Counted from the first letter of the stretch, positions 11,216 to 24,500 are shown. The stretch: 64,000 bases of DNA from Termitomyces sp. T153 (GCA_018296165.2 JACKQL020000027.1:496001-560000); one strand, 5' to 3'. Made by a program: numbers and translations. Notes: generated by a model from the sequence alone, not told the origin.

Positions 11216-11220
11216 CATAG

Positions 11221-11900
11221 TGTGGAAGGAGCATTTTTTGGGTTTGGCATGAAGGTGGTACTCCCAGAGTCAATCTAAAACACAGTGGATGTGTCCTGGA
11301 TGTTCTTCTGGGGAGTTTGAGTAGATCAGGATGTTGTCCAAGTACATGATAACAAACAGATTATTTATGTCATGGAAGATGTTCATGAAATACTGGAAGG
11401 TGACAGAGAGGCTGTAGCAGGTGCAGAAGGTGGTCTTCCATTCATGTTCTGGAGCAATCCAGACATTGTAGCTAGGTTGGAGGTGCATTTTAGTGTAAAT
11501 CTTGGCACTGCAGAGGCAGTCAACAAGGTCATCAATCAGGGGAAGAGGATACCAGTTCTTTTTGGTGACTTTGTTGAGTCCCTGGTAGTTGACACAGAGT
11601 TGGAGAGACCTATCCTTCTTCTTGGCAAACAGAACTGGAGCTCCAGCAAGTGGAGATCAAGGGGCATATAAAACCTTTGCCAAGCATGTTGTTGAGGTAG
11701 TCTTTGTGTATTTGAGGGCCCAGAGTTCAATTTCAGACATGTTGTAGATCTTGCCAAATGGAAGGGAGGTGCCTTCTTCAAGATCAATTTTGTGTGATTG
11801 TAGAATTGGTGTGGGAGGAGTCCCTTTGCCCTGGTTCTGGAGGAGTGGTCCCTGCATATAGATGCTCTTCTAGTAAGGCCAGGATGATTTAGAGTTGATA
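11221..11900 (-). pseudogene. Family S: reverse transcriptase
   Basis: Minus strand. Fragments read [36 protein letters not shown] and [19 protein letters not shown]. The catalytic YLDD has become YLDN. Between TTFCTCYS and TFQYFMN about 17 residues of the palm (the usual region around PFGLTNAPA) are missing, so the enzyme is dead in two ways. Reading continues at 10060 across solo LTR copy C. Confidence 0.75.
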
Positions 11901-12236
11901 AGTGGGGGTACTATCTTGTAAGATGTGTGCAAAGGGAATAGTGCCAATGATTTTAATGTTGAGGGCTTCTAGATTGATGGGGTTGGATATCAGGGTTATG
12001 GTAGTGGGGTCTGGAGTTGTCTGGGGTTGCCAGTTGGGGTACCTTGGGCCCTTATATTGATTCTGGAGAATGTTGGGGGGAAGCCTTTAGGGTGTGTTCA
12101 AGAGAGACTGGGGTGGGAGTGCAATTTCCTCCTTTTCTTGGTTATCCTTGGGGATTGTGGGAGTGTGAGTAGCTCCAGAGCTGCTGAAGTTGAGGTTGGG
12201 GACATTGGAATTGGGGACATTGGAATTCAAGGGGGG

Positions 12237-12533
12237 CTAGAGGTGGAGAGGAATGGTGGCTGTTAGGCTTGCTTTTGTTTCTACACAGTGAGTGATGTCT
12301 TTAGTGGAGGTAGGGTCACTGTTAAAGAGCTTGAGGAGGATGGGGGTAGGGAGGTGCTGGAGGAGATGTAGAGCAAGCATTGCTAGGGATTTGTCAATAA
12401 AGTTGTCAGTTGCTCCACTGTTGACTAAGGTGGAGACAGAGTTGGCAGAGCAGCAAAGGATGGTGTGGAGGAGGAAGGTATGAGCAGAGTGCAATGGGAG
12501 GTGTGCTGGGAGGGTGTTTGGAGAGAAAACCAT
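12237..12533 (-). pseudogene. Family S: aspartic protease
   Basis: Minus-strand frame with VSTLVNSGATDNFIDKSLA. In this family the site is normally D-S-G-A-T; the catalytic Asp is Asn here. Downstream the frame is broken until RT begins at about 11900. Confidence 0.7.
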
Positions 12534-12604
12534 TGAATGGAGGGATGTGACCAGGGTGGAGAAGATGTCAGTGTCTGATCTACAATTTAGTGCATCTTCA
12601 AGAC

Positions 12605-12952
12605 CTAAACCACTGACTTGTTTTCCATAAACTGATAATTGTAGTCTTTGCCATTAATAGTCCATACAATGTGTCCCATCACCTGGTGTTTGGGGCAATT
12701 GCTAATGAAATGTCCCTGCTCACTGCATAAAATACATGTACCCTCTTTCCATTGTTTCTCCTGTGTTTCCTCTAGTACACCAATCCAGAGCCTGTTCCAG
12801 ATCTTGTTTGTGTGTAAGGCCTCCTGGTCCTCAGCAGGGTCCAGAGCATTGTTGGGGCCCAGAGCATTATGAGGGTCCTGGAGATTGTTGGGGCTGGCAT
12901 CTAGGGGGTCTGGAGTTTCACAGAGGTCAGTGGTGTTGAGTTGAACAGGCAA
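12605..12952 (-). pseudogene. Family S: nucleocapsid zinc knuckle (gag C-terminus)
   Basis: Minus-strand frame with CILCSEQGHFISNCPK, a C-x2-C-x4-H-x4-C zinc knuckle that binds element RNA in Gag. It lies upstream of the protease in the expected order. Confidence 0.75.
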
Positions 12953-15137
12953 GCAGAGTCCTGGGGATTGGTTGGTGCTGGGTGGTCCTTGTCTAGGAGA
13001 GAAGTGGAGTGTGGGGTTGGTGGGGGCTGTAGGAACTGAGGTCCAGTTGCTGTTGGTTGCTCTAACTTGCCAGTTGGTGTTGGCAGAGGGGTTCCAGGCA
13101 GTTTGGGGAGCTGTATTTTTGCTTTGGTCTTCTTAGTAGCATTGGTCAATCTGAGTAACAAGTACCTTGTAACTGTCATACATGGGTTGTTTGGGTACAA
13201 GTCAGAGGATGTCTTTGATTCATTGGCAAAGAGCATGGCAGAGGGAAAACCAAAGGGTATTGTAGTTCCAGCTAGTTTTGTAGGCTTTTTGTTTGAACTG
13301 GACAATGAATGTTGTGAACTGTTTGTTGTCACAGAGGTTGAAAAGGTTTCAACTGCTTCTGCTACAGTGTCAAAGACTCCAAACTTACTGGAGAACTCTG
13401 TTTGAGTTGGGGTCAAATCAGAGCTGCACTGTATAGTGATCAAAGGCAATGCCCTGTAGATATGAGGCAGCAAAGGCCACCTGTGAGCTCTCAAGTTGGA
13501 AGGTAATGGGAACATGATAAGACATTCCATTAGAAAGATTTTCCATTTCCAGGGTCATGGCCAGTGAATGGCTCTGGTTTTCTGGATGTCAAGTTTGCTT
13601 TCCTGGGCCAATGCATTACAAGTGTTGTCCTGAGTGTTTTTATTTTGAGGCAGGGATCCAGCATTGTAATAGTAATAGTAGTTATTTTTGCCTCCACACT
13701 GAGGAGGGAAGTTGTCTATGGCTGGGCCCCTTTCACCTGAAGGTCCACCATTAGGAGGTCCACCACCTGGAGCTGGGCTAGCATTGCCTGGGGAGGTCCC
13801 AGGGCTCAGCAGGGAGGAGGGGGTTCTCTAGAGTTAGCATGTCAGTTGGGTAAGGGGATTGGTGGGGATCAAGAGGAGTTAGTGGGGAAGGGAGGTCTGG
13901 ATGCTCCAAGGCCTGTGAGTTGATGCAGAGAAGCCAAGGCATTTTAGCAAGGCATGGATATGTTCAGAGGGGCATTACTGTGGGGAGCACAGAGGTCAAA
14001 GTAGGGAGGCCTGTTATACACTGGAGCTCCATCCTGAGGAGCAGGTTCTCTGCCAGAGTTTTCTAACTTGTCAATATAGGAAAGGGTGTGGTTGGAAGCA
14101 AGGTCATCATTGGCAAGAATGGTTTGGAGAGGTCTCTGGACACATAGCTTGAGTTTGGCAGATTGATTCCAGGTGTGGAAGGTGCTGGGTGTGGAGTTTG
14201 CCTGGGGGTGTGTGAAGAGAGCCAGGATGTGAGCAGCAGGTTGGTTGAAGAGTCCTCTAGCAGGGTTGAAGGACTTCAGGATATTGGATGCAGCAGGGGG
14301 TTCTTCCTGCTAGCAGGGGATGGTAGCCAAGGCTTCATTTCATGCTCTGGTGACTTCCTCTTGTTGCACATGGAAGGAGCAGGCTGAGTCCAATGGGTCC
14401 TCAAATTGACAGAGATTTGGGCTAGTATAGATTTCTTTGATCAGGGCATGGAGTTTGTTCTAGAGATTTCCATTAATTCCCAGAGTGTTTTTTGCATTGT
14501 TGGAGAGGATGCCCAGCTGGTAGCAATTGTTAAAGTCAAGGAGGCAGTCTGCCTATGTTTCAGGAGTTCCAGATATGTTGTGATACCCAAGACTAATGAG
14601 CAGGGCACAGGCTTGTTTTGCAAACTCCATGGGGGAGAGGTGGAGAGAGCAGAGGGCTTTGTCATACTGCTAAACATAGGCTTCAACCTGTTGCTGTCTT
14701 AGGAAAGGTGGAACTAAAGTTGGAAGTCAGAGCTGAGAGAGAGAGTAGTTGTCTGGTTGTTCCTGAAGGGCCAGAGCCACAGCAGGGATTGGATAAGCAT
14801 ACTAGGCTGCTGGGAGGAGAAAGGCTGGATTGGCTGGAACTGGGGGTGTGCATGCAGCTTGGCATCCCAGGCAGTCCTCTGGAGTACATGCAGGGGTAGG
14901 CCCCTTAGCAGGGTACAACAAGGGATGTTGCTAGTTCAGAGGCATTCTTGAATTAATGGAGGGGGCATAGAATGCTTGGCTCTGATCTAGTATTTGGGAG
15001 CATAACAATCCATGGCTGGGGCTGGGTAGAATGGGGCATAGTAAGGTTCAGGCACTGGCCAGCCATAAGCATCAGTTAGGTAGCCAGTGGGGGTGTATGC
15101 AGAGTTATACACAGACATCAAGAATGGGGTAAGGGAG
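12953..15137 (-). pseudogene. Family S: gag, badly decayed
   Basis: About 2.2 kb between the zinc knuckle and the 5' LTR. The minus strand keeps recognisable stretches in several frames (for example the proline/serine-rich run at 13530-12901, and 14686-14441). The beginning just inside the LTR matches the start of the second family S copy at 63542 onward (both encode a protein starting near MSVYN and then a proline/tyrosine-rich region). No continuous frame remains. Confidence 0.6.
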
Positions 15138-15150
15138 AGTCTTGATATTA
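15138..15150 (-). promoter_or_regulatory. Primer binding site of family S element (self-priming type)
   Basis: Plus-strand AGTCTTGATATTA directly inside the 5' LTR. In element sense it is TAATATCAAGACT. The identical 13-mer occurs on the same (plus) strand as TAATATCAAGACT at 15723-15735 inside the LTR, so in the transcript the two are exact complements. No tRNA 3' end ending in CCA fits this site. Confidence 0.7.
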
Positions 15151-16145
15151 TGTCAGTTTCTGCTGTCCACAGGGGCTCAGCTTAACTGAGCAAATCCTTA
15201 CTAGGTGGACACAATATTTTGCACTTATAACCTGCATTCTGGAGAAGTCCAGATGTTAGATACTTCCAAGGATAGACTGGGAGAGCAGTCCAAGCAAGTT
15301 CAGGAAAGTCCAGGAAAGGCTAAGACAAAGTGTGGATAAGGATTGGGCTTGGGGGCTTGTCAGGTACAAGTCCAGAGTGGATACTTGGAGTGCAGGGCAG
15401 CTGGGGGTCATGCAAGTAATGGAGCAGGACCAGAGTTTGATGGGCAATCAGAGAGGGTTGATGAGTTCCAGGGCTGAGCATTGGACAAGGTCTGGAGTTA
15501 GATAGGAATGCACAAGTTGTGGAAATATGAACAGGGATTGGAACAGAGATAGAGTTGAAAACACACATGAAAGGGAACTGAGGCAGAAAGGTGAGATGAA
15601 GTTGAGATGAGATAGAGACAAAAAGGAATAGAATTGGAAACAATGTGAGACAAGACAGAGATAACAAGACAGGGACTAGAGATGAAACCAAGAAACAAGA
15701 TGTAACAGGACACAATTGTAAGTAATATCAAGACTACTGTAGCAGATATTACTCTACAACTTAAATACTGACTACTGGGCCTCCTCCAGGGATTGTGAGT
15801 CTGACAATGGGGTTCATTGGAGCCATGCAGGTTAGAAGGATGTTGAGTCTAATTGGGCAGGCCATGGTGACACATTGGTGTGGGTCTGTGATGTGCACCA
15901 GGGTTCAGAGGAGGCAGTGAGGGTACCTGGGAGCTTGGGGAGGGCTGGGGGAGTGATGGGCCCACATGGGAAGCATTGGAGTTGTCCAAGAAAGCATCAG
16001 AGTTGGCCAAGGAAGCATTGGAGTTTGCTAGAGTAGGTTCTGGGGGTGAGTAAAGGTTGGGGGCAGCTTGAGGGAGCTGGTGATTACTCTGGAGAAGTGT
16101 GGGTTTCTTGAGAAGAGGTCCAGAGGTCAAGGGTTGGTCATGACA
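15151..16145 (-). repeat. 5' LTR of the outer family S element (copy D)
   Basis: 995 bp, TGTCA...TGACA, minus orientation, related to copies A, B, C and E. Unlike A-C it is followed on its inner side by element sequence (primer binding site and gag start), so it is a 5' LTR and not a solo LTR. CpG is essentially gone. The 3' partner lies beyond the left edge, so the target duplication cannot be tested. Confidence 0.85.
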
Positions 16146-18600
16146 CATAGTGGTAACATAAGTGGTGAGTGTAAGTTCTTCTTGAGTTTGTCTGATTCTA
16201 AATGGTATTAGGCAAAGGGGCCCATAACCTTTCAAGAATCATAGACTTGAAGTGAAGCATGGTGGGAGAGCTAGGAAGCTAGAAAGCATACATGTAGATT
16301 CAATCACACTTCAGAGAGTAGAATGAACTAATTATTAAATACCTAGAAAGTGTGGATGTAGACTAGGATAAACAGTAAGTAAATGTAAGGAGTGTTTAAG
16401 TAAGGAAACATCATACCTCAGTTGCACTTCAAGGAGTAGAACAAACTGAGGTATGATCAACTAGAAAAACATATTTCAAGGTACATAGCCAAATACACAT
16501 AATGAGTGCATACTGGTGCATCTATGAATGATCTTGTTCCATGACAATCCCTTCCTAGTTCAGCAGTGACAGTAGATTGCCTGGCAATGTCTACAGATGA
16601 GTGTAGTGGAATTCATGAGTCAACAAGTAATTTACTTGAGTAGTAAATATCATGAATACTTGTTGCACATCCAAATAATGCACTGTATTCCTAGAGGGCA
16701 ACAATTTCATTGTGTTGCATGAGGTCTAGATTATTCTGATGATATGCAAAATGACACAAAATGGAGTGAGGACAGGGTAAAACATCCAATATCAGTCAAT
16801 AATGACAGTGGTAGCAGCAGGAAATTGAAGAAATTGAGATAACATGTAGACATATGTTTGTAGTAATCAATCCAGGAGTTCTAACATCAGAAAGACCCAG
16901 AAATGAAGTGAGAAAATGGAAAAACATTTGGGTATTAGTTGATAATGAGCCAAAAATAGCCCAGATGACAGGTGGCAGCAGAAGCAATCAAATGCACAAA
17001 GTTCAAATCCTGGCTGGAATAGGAGGTGCATCATACATGCCATAGCATGGGCAGGTTCTGAGAAAGGTAGGCTGCCAAGACATGTGATGTGAAATCATCC
17101 ATAAATCCAGAAACAGTCCAAGGATTCCCAGGCTGTGCCAACTCCTGGTCTAGTAAGCCTTGGTCAGTCCATGCACCCATGCACACCATGCCAAACAAAG
17201 CATAGAGTCTGTTATCAAGGGAGTTGTGGCCCCTGCCAGGTGGGCAAGCTGACCCAGTAAGCCATGTGGAGTGCAAAGAAAGACAGGTATGGATAGGGAT
17301 GGCATGTTAACAACAGATGGATCTGGGTTTGGAAGTGAGGGCTAGTATGAACTCCAACAGGATCAAACTGTAGTAAATTAGGAATTCAGACTTGCACAGA
17401 GATGGTCATGTAATCTGATGCATGTTGACTTTCCTGTGTCTCATGTAGAATTTCTCTGTTCTCTGTTCTATGTTCTCTGTCTATATAACTGGTATACTAT
17501 CTATGTGCACAAGCCATGTCTAAGAATCATCCCCATCAGGACCTTTTCTTTCGACCCAGAAATGGAATTTCCTCTGTTCCACCACCAAGAAAGCCAAATG
17601 TAAATCAAAGATTGTTGATCCCATCAGTGCTCATTCTTACACAGGAAGCTTAGGCATTGATAGAGACACATATTGGGATTGTGGGGCTAGACAAACATAC
17701 CTAATGAGCAATTACAAAACAGTGTGAGAATCACAATGGTACACTACATATGAAGAAATACCAGTATATATGTATACATAATGAACATTGCATGCAGGGT
17801 TAGCAATGAAGATTTGGGTTATTGCTTAGGTTTGGGTTATCATTTGGAGTTACATGTTCAGGGTACTCAGATTCAGCTGAAATAAGGGCCATGAAGGCAG
17901 TCTGTTCCTCGTTAGCATTTGACTTACAAAAATCTTTTTCCAAAATGTCACATGATCTAATTGTGCAGGTCAGGCCTCTGTAGTAAGCTACTTATGGGGA
18001 GACTTGAAAAAGGTCTTGTGCTGGAGAGTGTCTGTAAATCACATGCAGGGACTGACATTAGGTAATGCCCCAACTGGTCCTCAAAAAATAAATAGAGCAA
18101 CCACACACACAGGCTCTGGGAAGCTCCTGAGAAACCTTGTCCATGAAATAGCAGATTTGAGGGAAGATTTTGGCCAAATCCAAGTCCCAACTTTGCAGAT
18201 TTGAGGCCTCTGATGAGGCAACCTTGGTCCACGATATTGTGTATTTGAGCTCAGCAAGGCAAAATTTTTGAGATTTTGACACCAAAATTCTGAACATTCG
18301 AGGCAATCTGAGTCCCTTAATTGAGGTGTATGACAGGTATGCAACATAAATTCATATATTGACTTGTTACATGCATGATAGCACAACAAATTGCATGGCT
18401 TACACTGTGTTTTTCAGGATGCAGAATCCACCAATTCATATGAAGAAAGTGACGAGGCTACAGACACCACCAGGCCCGAGTTTACATGTAGCATCAATGG
18501 AAAGAAATTCCATCTCCATACACATGCCCCTGTTGACAACATTTCTTTAATCTTGAGCTTCATGCCCTTGTCAGTGATGATGTTCTTCACAAATCTCTGA
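16146..18600. other. CpG-poor, unassigned repeat-like DNA
   Basis: No gene is recognisable on either strand. Composition matches the neighbouring dead retroelements (few CpG). It includes a perfect 13-bp inverted repeat at 16411-16456. A G/T-rich stretch at 18060-18235 has partial copies near 18820-18920. Probably ancient mobile-element debris, but no family can be named. Confidence 0.4.
16411..16456. repeat. Perfect inverted repeat (hairpin)
   Basis: Arms TCATACCTCAGTT (16411-16423) and AACTGAGGTATGA (16444-16456) are exact reverse complements around a 20-nt loop. Confidence 0.8.
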
Positions 18601-21583
18601 CACCTCTTGCAGTGTCGCAATGGAATGTTTTGCATTGCACAAAACTGAAGCCCATTCTTGCCAAAGCACCTGATCTGAAGATTTGCATTGGTGGTAGGCT
18701 ATCTCGTAGATAGACTCAAGATATAGTTGCACGACTTTAGCGTCGCACAGGAAAAAAAACGATGAACAAAATGAGAATTTCCTTTTTAAGACACATGTTC
18801 TGCATATGTTGTCCGTTATTGCGGATTTGAGGCCCCAAAGATAGCGGATTTGAGACCGAGATTCGGGAAATTTTCGCACAAGCTTTCTCAGGAGCTTCCC
18901 GGGGCCTACACACACACACTAGTAGGTGATTGGGCAATTGCTTGTAGATATATTGAAAGGCCGCTGTTATCCATGCCACTGGTGGGACTGCAATAGTCCA
19001 CTGCGAGCTTTCGCTAAACAAGTGCGAAAACCGACAGAACCATGGATACATTGGCGTTCGGAAGATGGAGATGAACATTACATCTGACGCGAAGGTGGTA
19101 CTCAAGATCTGAAAGAAATTGTGATTGACATGGTACTTGCAAGGAATCGAGGATGTAACCAGATCCGCAGCAGCGAGAACACACTGCGAGACTTATACAA
19201 CAGCACTGCCAGTGCAGGTCAATCCAATAGCTATTTCGAGGACCTATAATCAGTACAGACCCGATCAGGACAGATAGAGCTGTGAATGGTGCATGTTATC
19301 GGGACCTTAAGGTGCAGATAATCAGGGAGGGAGGTAATGCCCTATCGTCTGCACTTCATGACACAGTATCCTGATTATCTTGGATGGGCAGTTTGATCGG
19401 GAACTTTATAGGCCAAACACCAGCGGCACATCAATTATAAGTCGGAGCAGGTTGATCTATGGCCAGATGTCCATCGTGAGACGATAGGGACCTGAACAGA
19501 GCAAAACAAAGTGCAAAGTAGAAGTGCGGAATCGGCGCTGAGCTACAACACGATATGCTTGAAAAGTTGCTTGAGTGCTGACAAGTTACAGAGGAAACTG
19601 CTCAGTTCCGCGACGTCTACTTACATACATGGCATGAGACATGACGGAGTCTTACGGATTCCTGGCCAGAGTGACAAGAAGAAATGTAGAAAGTTGGGTG
19701 ACCACAAAGCAAACACAGGAAATAGTTCTTCGAATCCCCGCTTGAAGATTTTTCTATGGAAAGCAGTAGATATACGACTAAATGTCATCTGCACGTGGAC
19801 TAAGACTAATCCGACGACGCGTCTTCCGACAGAATTGGCATCAGATATATGGACAATCATGCGTATACGAATGAGGTGATTGGGCGGAACAAAAAGTAGT
19901 ACTCTTGCGACACAATCCGGATCCTTCAACGTCCCGCAATGTCGCGATTTGATCGATACATCCGATGAAGTTTGACTGGATCTAGCAAGAAACTTTCTCA
20001 GCTTTCGCCGAGTTTTGGCTAAATTTGTAAGGCTACAACAAGCGTTGCATCAGGTGGTATATGAGTTTTCACACGGCTGTTGCATCAGGTAGTATATGGA
20101 TTCTTAACTGGTTAGGTCGCTACAACACACACCATTTGATATACGTGACCGATGTATGGACACTATCGTCTGGCGGAAGAACTATTTGAGAAGCTGGGGG
20201 AAAAACTATACCCGAGCAGACATAACTTGGAATGGCACCTTGAACTGAAAAGCTTGATGTTGATCCACTATGGCTAAATATGTTATTTGCATTGTACTTA
20301 GTAGTAGTATAATTGGGGTTCATCTCACGAGGTTCACGGCCGTGGCTATGATCAACATTATTGCTGTCCGTTCTACTAGATCTTTAAGAACAGTTGTTGA
20401 TGTAATCCAGCCCGATTATGACTAAAGGTTACGGGAAGATCGTCATGCAATTTGTGATATCGGGTGCTGGTGTAAACCATATACTCTTATCCTATTCCAG
20501 CAAAACTACTCTCAACAAACGCATAAACTAGGGATCCCCGAACCCGGAGATTGTCGTTCACGATAAAAAGATTCCTGTCAACTCACATAAATCCGTTTTA
20601 TTTCAATTCTACCATTAGGCCTTCTCTCTGTACCCTCCGGCCTCCGGGACTTTCCGAATATATAAATAGCTAGGATAAGAGTATGAGTAGCACGAGAGAG
20701 GCTAAGCAGTATTCAACGAATGGGACCTAGTAAGTGATGATTATCGTGCTCCTTCGAACCCAAACGAGATGTCTCCTGTTGCGAATAATATGTATTTGAT
20801 GTGAGAATATCCAGTCTTCTTTCCTTAATAAAGAAAGAGACGAGTTTGTGCCGACACGGAAAACCAGTGAATGATATATCGCCATTTTGGGTCTCAGACT
20901 AACGCTGATGGGGCAGTGCATCCCTAAGCCTATTCTTGAACAATTAGAACCTCGCTCGAGCTTCAGAAAACATGAAACTCCTCGGAGACATCAAAGTCAG
21001 CATGTCATTTCAGAAGCCCAGAGACTAAAGCATAAAAAACATGGGTTGTGAAAGCGGCGATGGCGTCGGATAGTGCTCAATCGATACCAGATGTTCAATA
21101 AACGCTGGACTGCGAGTCGTGAGCATAAAACTTCTGAAGGAAAGGTATAATAAAGGCACGCTTTGAGGAAATTATGAAGTGAAGTAGCTGTATCTGTCTG
21201 ATGGGGAGGCTTCTAGCGCAGGGCCTGTTCATTGATTGAAATCAAAATGGCGTTGACCAACACGAACAAACAACACGTCTACCTTGACCGACTTGCGCGT
21301 TTGCCCTGCAGCTGAGCGATTCTGACAGGTTTATGGTTCTTTGTTCCTTTACAGGACAGATCCGCTCAATTAGTTTCTGCTCGGGGCTACAGAGGATTCA
21401 TGCTGCGGAATGTCATAAGTTCTCGTTGTCTGAATCGCGAAATTGTCGCATGCGCCGGAATGACAGGGAAGGTCTGCCGCGAAGATCTGCGGTGTCGTTT
21501 CGACATTTATAAACATTTATATATTTATTATTTGAAAATATACCTTGACATAGCGCGTCCCTTGCTCCTGTGCTCTTACTACC
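18601..21583. other. Intergenic DNA of normal CpG content with scattered repeats
   Basis: No convincing coding region. CpG returns at about 18.6 kb, marking the end of the dead retroelement block. Motifs recur: a GGATTTGAGGCC-like word at 18155, 18200, 18830 and 18850; GGGAAGCTCCTGAGAAA at 18118 and inverted near 18885; and GTTGCATCAGGT with GTATATGG twice at 20040-20100. TATA-rich DNA at 21505-21540 precedes the methyltransferase gene and may be its core promoter. Confidence 0.4.
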
Positions 21584-24500
21584 ATGACCTTCGCTGTCCT
21601 CCGCGCCCTCCATACCATCCTCGCCGACGCTCTCGACGACATCGAGCGCATATATTCCCCAGCGAAGTTGTCTCCAGAGCACAGCCCATCTACTGAGGAC
21701 AATAAAGCTTCATACGCCTCCCCACCACCGTCGCCATCGTTGCCTTTGGACTTTCCATCCCTTGATGCCCCATACGACCCCAACGACCCGGCTGAGCAGC
21801 TTACGACGCATCCTGAAGTCGTACAAGCCATTAACAAAATTGTGGCTGCCGCAGGACAGATGGCTACCGCGGTGCAGGCACCGTTTTACTCTCTTTGTGA
21901 TGCATCGATGGGGGTACGTTCTGTTCTCATACTGAAGCAGTTCGGATCAACAAAATGAATTTCTTTAGTATCATTTACCGTCGTGCATGAGACTTCTAGA
22001 GGCTTCCCACACTGTGGAAATCCTCCGGGAAGCTGGCCCGAACGGTCTTCATGTAGATCTTATCTCTCAACGGAACGGTGTCGACAGTGGAAAACTAGGT
22101 AGTTCTTTCTGAATCTTCATGTATTTCCTCTAAAAAAATGTCTCAGCACATATTTTACGTCTTCTAGCGACACATCATTTCATTCGCGAAAAGTCGCCAA
22201 ATGTATTCACGATTAATCGAATATCATCTCTAATGGACACTGGTAAATCTTTCGAAGAAATCAAGCAGTGGGAAAGAGAAGGAAGGTACGACTTGCGCCA
22301 CATTGTTCGTCTCTCCCCTGCACAATAATGTATCCATTACAAAGGCTCGAGGTAAAGTATCAAAATACGAATGGCATTGCTGCTTTCGTGGGCATGTGGT
22401 GCGTACCCAACTCTCCATGATGAATTTCTGTTTATTTTTCACGGTAGCTCGGACGAGCTCTTCAAATCCTCCGCTTATTTGACAGAAGCCTATCTCCAGC
22501 GCACCCATCCTTCACGGCCACCATTTGGATATGCATTCGACACGGACGTGGGTTTTTTTCCATGGCTCGAAGGCGAAGGTGGAGATGGAAAATTAGGGAT
22601 TGTGAACAAAGATAAGCTCAGAGTCGAACGATTTGGAAAAGCGATGTCGGGTACGGGTTCGTGGGAGGCGCCTGGCGCTGTTTTCGATGGTCAGTTTCTC
22701 ATCGCGCTTTTGTTTTTTTGCCTGGACTTTCGATTTCCTTATAATCTTTGTTCTTGACTTTGTTCTTCCCCTTTTCTCGCTGTTTTCTTTCTAAATCCAC
22801 ATTCTCGGCCTATATATGCTCTCGAATGTTTCTCTTACAGCTATAGACGAAGTGGTTTGAGACTAACTGCTGTACGGTTGACAGGATTCGACTGGCACAA
22901 TCTTCCTCGAGGAAGCATAATCGTAGATGTCGGGGGTGGAATAGGGTCTACCAGCATGCTGCTCGCCAATGCATTTTGTCGCTCAGGTGGTCGCGGGAAG
23001 AGCAGTCCAGTTTCACCTTCCTTCTCCGGTTCACCGGGCCGAAAGCGAGAAGAAGACCTCGGTTTCAAATTCATCATTCAAGACCGTCCAGTTGTTGTCG
23101 AAATGGGCGAGAAAGTAAGACCGAAGCTTTCTATCTTGGTTCCTGTCGTTCGGTTGACAGCTTCTTTACTAGGCCTGGCGTGCTAAATGCCCAGAGTTGT
23201 TGGATTCGGGAATCGCACAGTTTCAGGGTGAAGTTCTCTTTTTCTTGGGCATTATTTCTGCATAATGCTGAAGGATGCCTACGGCAGTGCATGACTTCTT
23301 TACGATGCAACCGATCAGGAACGCGGCAGTGTTCTTTTTGCGTGTCATATTGCACGATTGGCCAAACGCACTAGCGCGTACTATTCTCCTTCGCCTGAGG
23401 GAGGCGGCAACTCCTGAAACGAAGCTTGTACTTGCGGAATTTGTTCTTCCCCTCGCATGCGTGGACGTGGATGTAACCAACGATCATCTCGGTCCTGGTG
23501 TTCTGGACGAAGTCGAAGGCGCTGAAAGTACACTTGCTCCCGCCCCCTTGTTAGCGAACTTGGGTAAGGCGAGTGCAAACGCATATTGGATGGATCTTAC
23601 CGTATTTCGATTTTATTCTTCGCGTTTTGTTGTTTGACTCATGCGATATATATATTATAGATGCAAGTGACGTTCAATGCACAGGAACGGACCTTGAGGG
23701 AGACGACTGCTCTGGCTTTGTCGGCGGGATGGAAGGTAGTCAAGGTCACGCGAGCACCTGGATCTTTGTTTGGGCACATCGTTGCAGTGCCAGTCGCTAT
23801 GCCCTTACAATGCAGGGCCCGTTCAGGCAGTGCTTCAGCGTTTTTGGATGTCCCGCCGACCGCCAATGGTATACAAACCGGTGACATCTCAGGTGGCCGG
23901 TCAAAACAGGAGATTACTGACATGGAACGATCAAGGTCGAGGTGTGGCACCCCGACATTCGGTTCAAAAACAGACCTGCCCTCTATGCAGGAGGCAATGG
24001 CAAGGTTTGGCGGTGGTATCACGAGATCGCGTGCTCCAGGACCCATGGCCAGGTATCGTTCGGTGCCGGTACAACCTGGGATATCGAAACTACCAACGGC
24101 GAATACGAGCTTAATGGGTTTCCACCCTCCGCCGGTTAAGAAGAAGCCATCACCGTTAGCGCTCTCATCACCCAAGCCGTCTTCTCCCTCGCCAACTTCG
24201 CCGTTTTTATCAAGTCCTCAATCATCGATGAAGCGCCGTGTATCCCTAGCACATCTCCATTCTCCCTCCCAGCAACAAGGGTTTGGTCCTCCCCTCATTC
24301 TGCCCCGTGATCGTCAGATGCCACCGTCACCTATGTCTCCTCGACACCCGCATTTCGCTCAGCATCCTTTGTCTCAACCAGAATCAAATGCACAGCTCAA
24401 ACACACTCCTACCCGTTCCCTGACGGCTGTCATTCCAACGCCTTCATCGTTGCCACCATCACAGCCAACACTGGCGTCACCTCCCCCTCGTCCTCGTTCA

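Noticed and set aside
16146..16150. CATAG beside LTR D as the outer element's target duplication
   Set aside because: The other end of that element is outside the window, so it cannot be confirmed; CATAG is also the duplication of copy C, which may be chance or preference.
23639..24175. Minus-strand ORF of 178 codons within the methyltransferase
   Set aside because: Antisense to exon 9, which has a recognised protein pattern and consistent splicing.
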